DNA of 64,000 nucleotides, from NCBI GenBank assembly GCA_014843695.1, contig CM026390.1, forward strand, positions 57,095,010-57,159,009, in the 5' to 3' direction. Origin of the DNA: Archivesica marissinica (taxonomy: Eukaryota; Mollusca; Bivalvia; Venerida; Vesicomyidae). How positions within the stretch are numbered: position 1 is the stretch's first letter; every line of letters begins with the position of its first letter. The notes under the pieces were generated by a model, which had not been told where the DNA came from, made no database searches, and worked only from the letters and a program-made list of their open reading frames with translations. Both the position numbers and the translations under genes were made by a program. Positions 60,689 to 64,000 of this stretch are shown here, piece by piece.

Positions 60689-61885
60689 CTAGTCTTGGTA
60701 TCTACGTGTTCCGTACGTTCCTCGTGAATAATATGGCTGATATTCCCTGCTATCATAGCGTGGATTGTCGTCGTAGCGCCGAAAGTTTGAATATGTCTCC
60801 CGGTCACCACCGCCCCGATTGCGGTTGCTAGATTCACTTCGTGTGTTAGAAGGGTGATCTCTGTTGTTGGTCTGATAGCCGTTTCTGTTTCCACGACGAT
60901 ATGATACTTGGGTCCATCCGTCATTTTGGCGAGTATCGCGCTCATATCGTTGTGGACGCTCCTGACGTTGGTAGTCATTTCGACGTTCGCGTCGTTGGCT
61001 TTCATAGCTACTGGATGGACGATCATTATATACGTCTGTATCACTGCTCATACGTTGCACTAGTCGATCGCCACGCACATATATTTTATCATTACCAATT
61101 ACATTGGCTATTGTTTTTAGGTTTGAGATCAGCTTTATCTCGCTGTCAGACTTTTCATTTTCAATATACACATTCTTGTATCGTACATTGTCCCTTAGGT
61201 TAGATTTTGATGACATTATAGCACTCTTGTCATCCTTAGATTTACATGTAGCAGTAATAATTCCAATATCTCCGTTTCTGCTGCCTGATTTTCTCTTTAA
61301 GTTCGTAATTGACACATTTGTCCTCAGACCATCCTTCAATAATGTGTTAACCAGTTCCGTTGTATTGTCATTTTCGGTTTCAACAAGGTTACGAATAACG
61401 ATATTCAATGCCGGGTCCTTTTCACGTTCAGCTCTTTCCTTGCATGTATGTGTACATGTTGTTCTCTTTGCGTTCACATCGTTGAGCTCTGTTCGGACTT
61501 TATTAATTTGATTGTTAAATTCTGATTTAATCTTTGTGATTTCAGGGCGCATAGCGTCTTTCACGTGTTTCTTTATTTTGCCATCCAATGATGTTTCTAG
61601 ATCCCTGATCCTATCTGAAAGCTGGCAGAAACTAGTTTTCATTTGGTCCGATAACTTATTTATTGCGTTCACAACTGAGTTTGATACGGTGTCAGTATCC
61701 AGCTCAGGTTCTGTTATTGCTGTGACTGAGGCTCTCTCCGGGGAGCTTTCTTCACCCGATCTCTGTCTCTTTTTCCCCTTTCCCTTCCCCTTCCCTCCAC
61801 CCGGAGGCTTGACTGGTTTGTCTGGTTTATTTGGTTTATTTGGCTGTTGTTTACTCCTATGATGATGATGATGACTTGAATTTAA
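60689..61885 (-). pseudogene. LINE 1 ORF1: nucleic-acid-binding chaperone-like protein
   Basis: The frame is open from just after a TAA at 61886-61888 to the TAG at 60689-60691. The N-terminal part is rich in Lys, Pro and Gly (KPPGGGKGKGKGKKRQRSG). A probable coiled coil follows (QMKTSFCQLSDRIRDLETSL and later KIKSEFNNQINKVRTELNDV). The C-terminal third is rich in Arg, Gly, Tyr and Asn (RRGNRNGYQ, NRNRGGGDRE, YYSRGTYGTRRYQD). This layout fits a LINE ORF1 RNA-binding protein. No ATG occurs before about 61642, although the upstream 80 codons look coding, so the true start appears to be lost by 5' truncation or mutation. A (CAT)n run marks the 5' edge. Confidence 0.75.
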
Positions 61886-61888
61886 TTA

Positions 61889-62251
61889 TTTGTTACAGAT
61901 CTCACAGTATATGGATTTTATTTTCAGTGTGTACAGTTATATATTAACAATGATTACCTGTCCATTTACAGTTATTCTAGAGTAGTCGAACTTTATTATA
62001 AAGGTGTGAATTTATAATAATCATTGTTGTAACCATTACCATTGCTAACATTACAGTCATAAATACCATGTCATACTTACAATGACTGAATATCATATTG
62101 TTGATGTAATCATTGTGACTTCTATATGATGTTTATATACAATTTAATATGTAGGTGACTTATAGATCCAGTGGGTCGGGTGCTATATTCATGTATTTAT
62201 GTATGTATTGAAATATGTTAATGCACATGTCACTATAATAAACTATTTACC

Positions 62252-62295
<44 letters not shown>

Positions 62296-62399
62296 TATCC
62301 TTTTTATTTTAGGCTTAACAGTGTTAGTGCGCTAAATGGCGCTAGAACTCCATGCTTAGACGATCATAAATGAAGTTATAAATAACGTCATTAGTGATG
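61889..62399. other. Spacer between two LINEs, with (ACTT)n microsatellite
   Basis: AT-rich DNA. A pure tetranucleotide ACTT/TTAC run lies at about 62247-62295. No 5' UTR landmark of LINE 1 could be defined. Confidence 0.5.
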
Positions 62400-63590
62400 T
62401 TACTGATAGATTGAGTTCGAAAACGTTCGCGTGAAAACACTGACAAATATAATTTTATTGAACAAAGAGCGATAGTGCGGTACCATGGTGATTTTCAAGT
62501 ATTCGTTTGTATTATCAAACTGAGATGATGCTTTATCGTTATTTAATTTGGATATGACCGTAAGGATTTCACCATCTGAGATACTCCTATTTAATGCGTT
62601 ATTATTAGAAATAGTAGCCGGGGCTTCAGTTCTAAGCAATCATTATATTGGACTGAATTAATATCCTTAAAATGTTCAGAGAAATCCGACGCGCTCGGCC
62701 ATTTATCAGATTTCTTTCGTGAAACTTGATTGAGATACTTCCAGTAATGGTTTATGTGAGCTAATTGCACGCAATTTTCGTTCATTGTTATGTCTATGTT
62801 TATTTAAGAATGTATTCATAACCTGTTTGTAGGATTGATTGGCCAATTGTAAGCTAGATTTATTCAATTCAGTGTTATGCAATTGGTATGTTTTGCGTGC
62901 TTTGTTATAGATTTTTCGTGCTTTCGTACACTGAGGCCCGAACCAAGGTTTTGGGGAACGAATATATTGAACATTATACTGATTTGGGATAGTATTTAAT
63001 TTTACCGGGAATGTTGTTTTTGCCGAGTTTGAGAAGATAAGGGAGATTGGATCGGTAACACTGTTTATGTACGATTTCGGGTCTACATTATCAGGCTGGT
63101 TAAGAAGCATTTGACCCAGTCCCTCCATTGACTGACGATTAATGTTCAGAATAAACTCATTGATTTTGGTATCAATCCATTTGGGAGGTCAGTTGATTAA
63201 TCGGTGGTGCTATTGAAGATTACCAAAATATGTCGATGTCGGGGTTTCTCGTTCTGACGGCATGAGATGCGTGTCGTTTTCCAATACGAAATGCCTTGAC
63301 AATGATTATAGAACCTAGTTTCAGGTGATCCTTGAGAAGTTTCGACACCGTGGTTATGCAGTCAACCCCTTCAGCCAACTTAGGATGGTCGTTGAACAAA
63401 AGAGTGTTGCGCAACTGACGGGCTTCCATGTCAATGCTTTTGTATTCAAGTAAGCGAGCCTTGACTCGGTTACATCTTGAACCGCAACGGAGAGATACAT
63501 GTTGTTCGTGATACAATCAAGTTTATAGTTCATCGGCCCAAATTGTACAATCATATCGAACAAACTATCCATGTTCTCGCTCATTTCCAG
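62400..63590 (-). pseudogene. LINE 2, decayed and internally deleted
   Basis: Reading the minus strand from 63584, an ORF1 fragment has EYKSIDMEARQLRNTLLFN and CITTVSKLLKDHLKLGS (63220-63480), typical of L2/CR1-like ORF1 proteins. It is frameshifted relative to the upstream MSENMDSLFDMI start. After only about 90 bp come ORF2 linker pieces: KPWFGPQCTKARKIYNKARK (about 62895-62955), HYWKYLNQVSRKKSDKWPS and ISDGEILTVISKLNNDKASS (about 62515-62580). They are spread over three frames. Almost the whole endonuclease is missing and the RT core is cut off. It is a different element from LINE 1. Confidence 0.7.
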
Positions 63591-64000
63591 ATTAACAAAG
63601 TTCTCTTTTGATGGTGTCAGAAACGAGGGTTCATAGCCAAATGGGTGGTGTGGTTCAAGTGTTCACGTGGCACTGGAGTTACGCCTAGGACGTTTTCTTA
63701 GAAGTTTGAGCTGAACCGTTACTAAAAACTGTTACGGCATATTTAATCCAAAATCAAACAAATCACTTGTAAAAAAAATCACCGTTTTGTAACTAATTTA
63801 GTCCAATTTTTGGACAATTTTCCTAGAGAGTTTTCACACATCCACAATTTACCAATACCCATAACACCCGTTCAGAGCTAATTGTTATAGGTGTGTTTGC
63901 CTGGACAGGATAAATGAACGATTCATTCAGTAGACCAGCTAGTACTTCAGGGAGAGGTAGGAATAAGCTAAGGACTTACTGTACATTTAAACAACACTAT
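63591..64000. other. Intergenic DNA at the window edge
   Basis: No coding region or repeat was recognised. It may contain the 5' UTR of LINE 2. Confidence 0.35.

Noticed and set aside
61104..61862. Plus-strand frames of 116-135 codons opposite LINE ORF1
   Set aside because: They are antisense shadows of the ORF1 coding strand; the phenylalanine- and proline-rich translation mirrors the Lys/Gly-rich ORF1 start.

Overview
The window comes from a eukaryotic, almost certainly invertebrate animal genome, most likely a mollusc or another lophotrochozoan. The evidence is AT-rich non-coding DNA, tRNA-headed SINEs of several families, APE-type LINEs, MITEs, tandem arrays, and sparse genes with TATA boxes and AATAAA signals rather than operons. 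The phylum is inferred from SINE style recalled from mollusc genomes and was not tested.

Tandem repeats make up more than half of the 64 kb. In order they have units of about 20/21 bp (3182-3384), 37 bp (7629-10688), 25 bp (14213-15294), 33 bp (15923-17062), 28 bp (17275-18002), 27 bp (18729-19079), 40-42 bp (21096-36387), 31 bp (37463-38572), 71 bp (40632-50700), 26 bp (51184-51417), 91 bp (53232-54778) and 4 bp (56309-56845). Two assembly gaps of exactly 1000 N (24803-25802 and 40654-41653) lie in the two largest arrays. The long overlapping open frames in these arrays come from stop-poor units and are not genes.

The convincing host genes are three small single-exon paralogues for secreted proteins of 186-190 residues, at 5112-5678 (+), 12715-13275 (+) and 39126-39698 (-), plus a broken fourth copy at about 13938-14013. 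Each has a signal peptide, two conserved cysteines, N-glycosylation sites and a beta-sandwich-like domain that may bind carbohydrate. Two have a TATAAA about 60 bp before the ATG.

The right end (56846-63590, minus strand) holds a nearly full LINE with ORF1, endonuclease and reverse transcriptase. Its ORF1 and ORF2 share one frame and are separated by a single TAG. Its RT is broken by a one-base frameshift and by a 229 bp SINE with an 11 bp target-site duplication. A second, more decayed LINE lies beyond it. SINEs (at least six recognisable types), two MITE families with clear ends, a foldback element and a perfect 154 bp direct duplication fill most of the space between arrays. No tRNA or rRNA gene, CRISPR array or bacterial-type system was seen.
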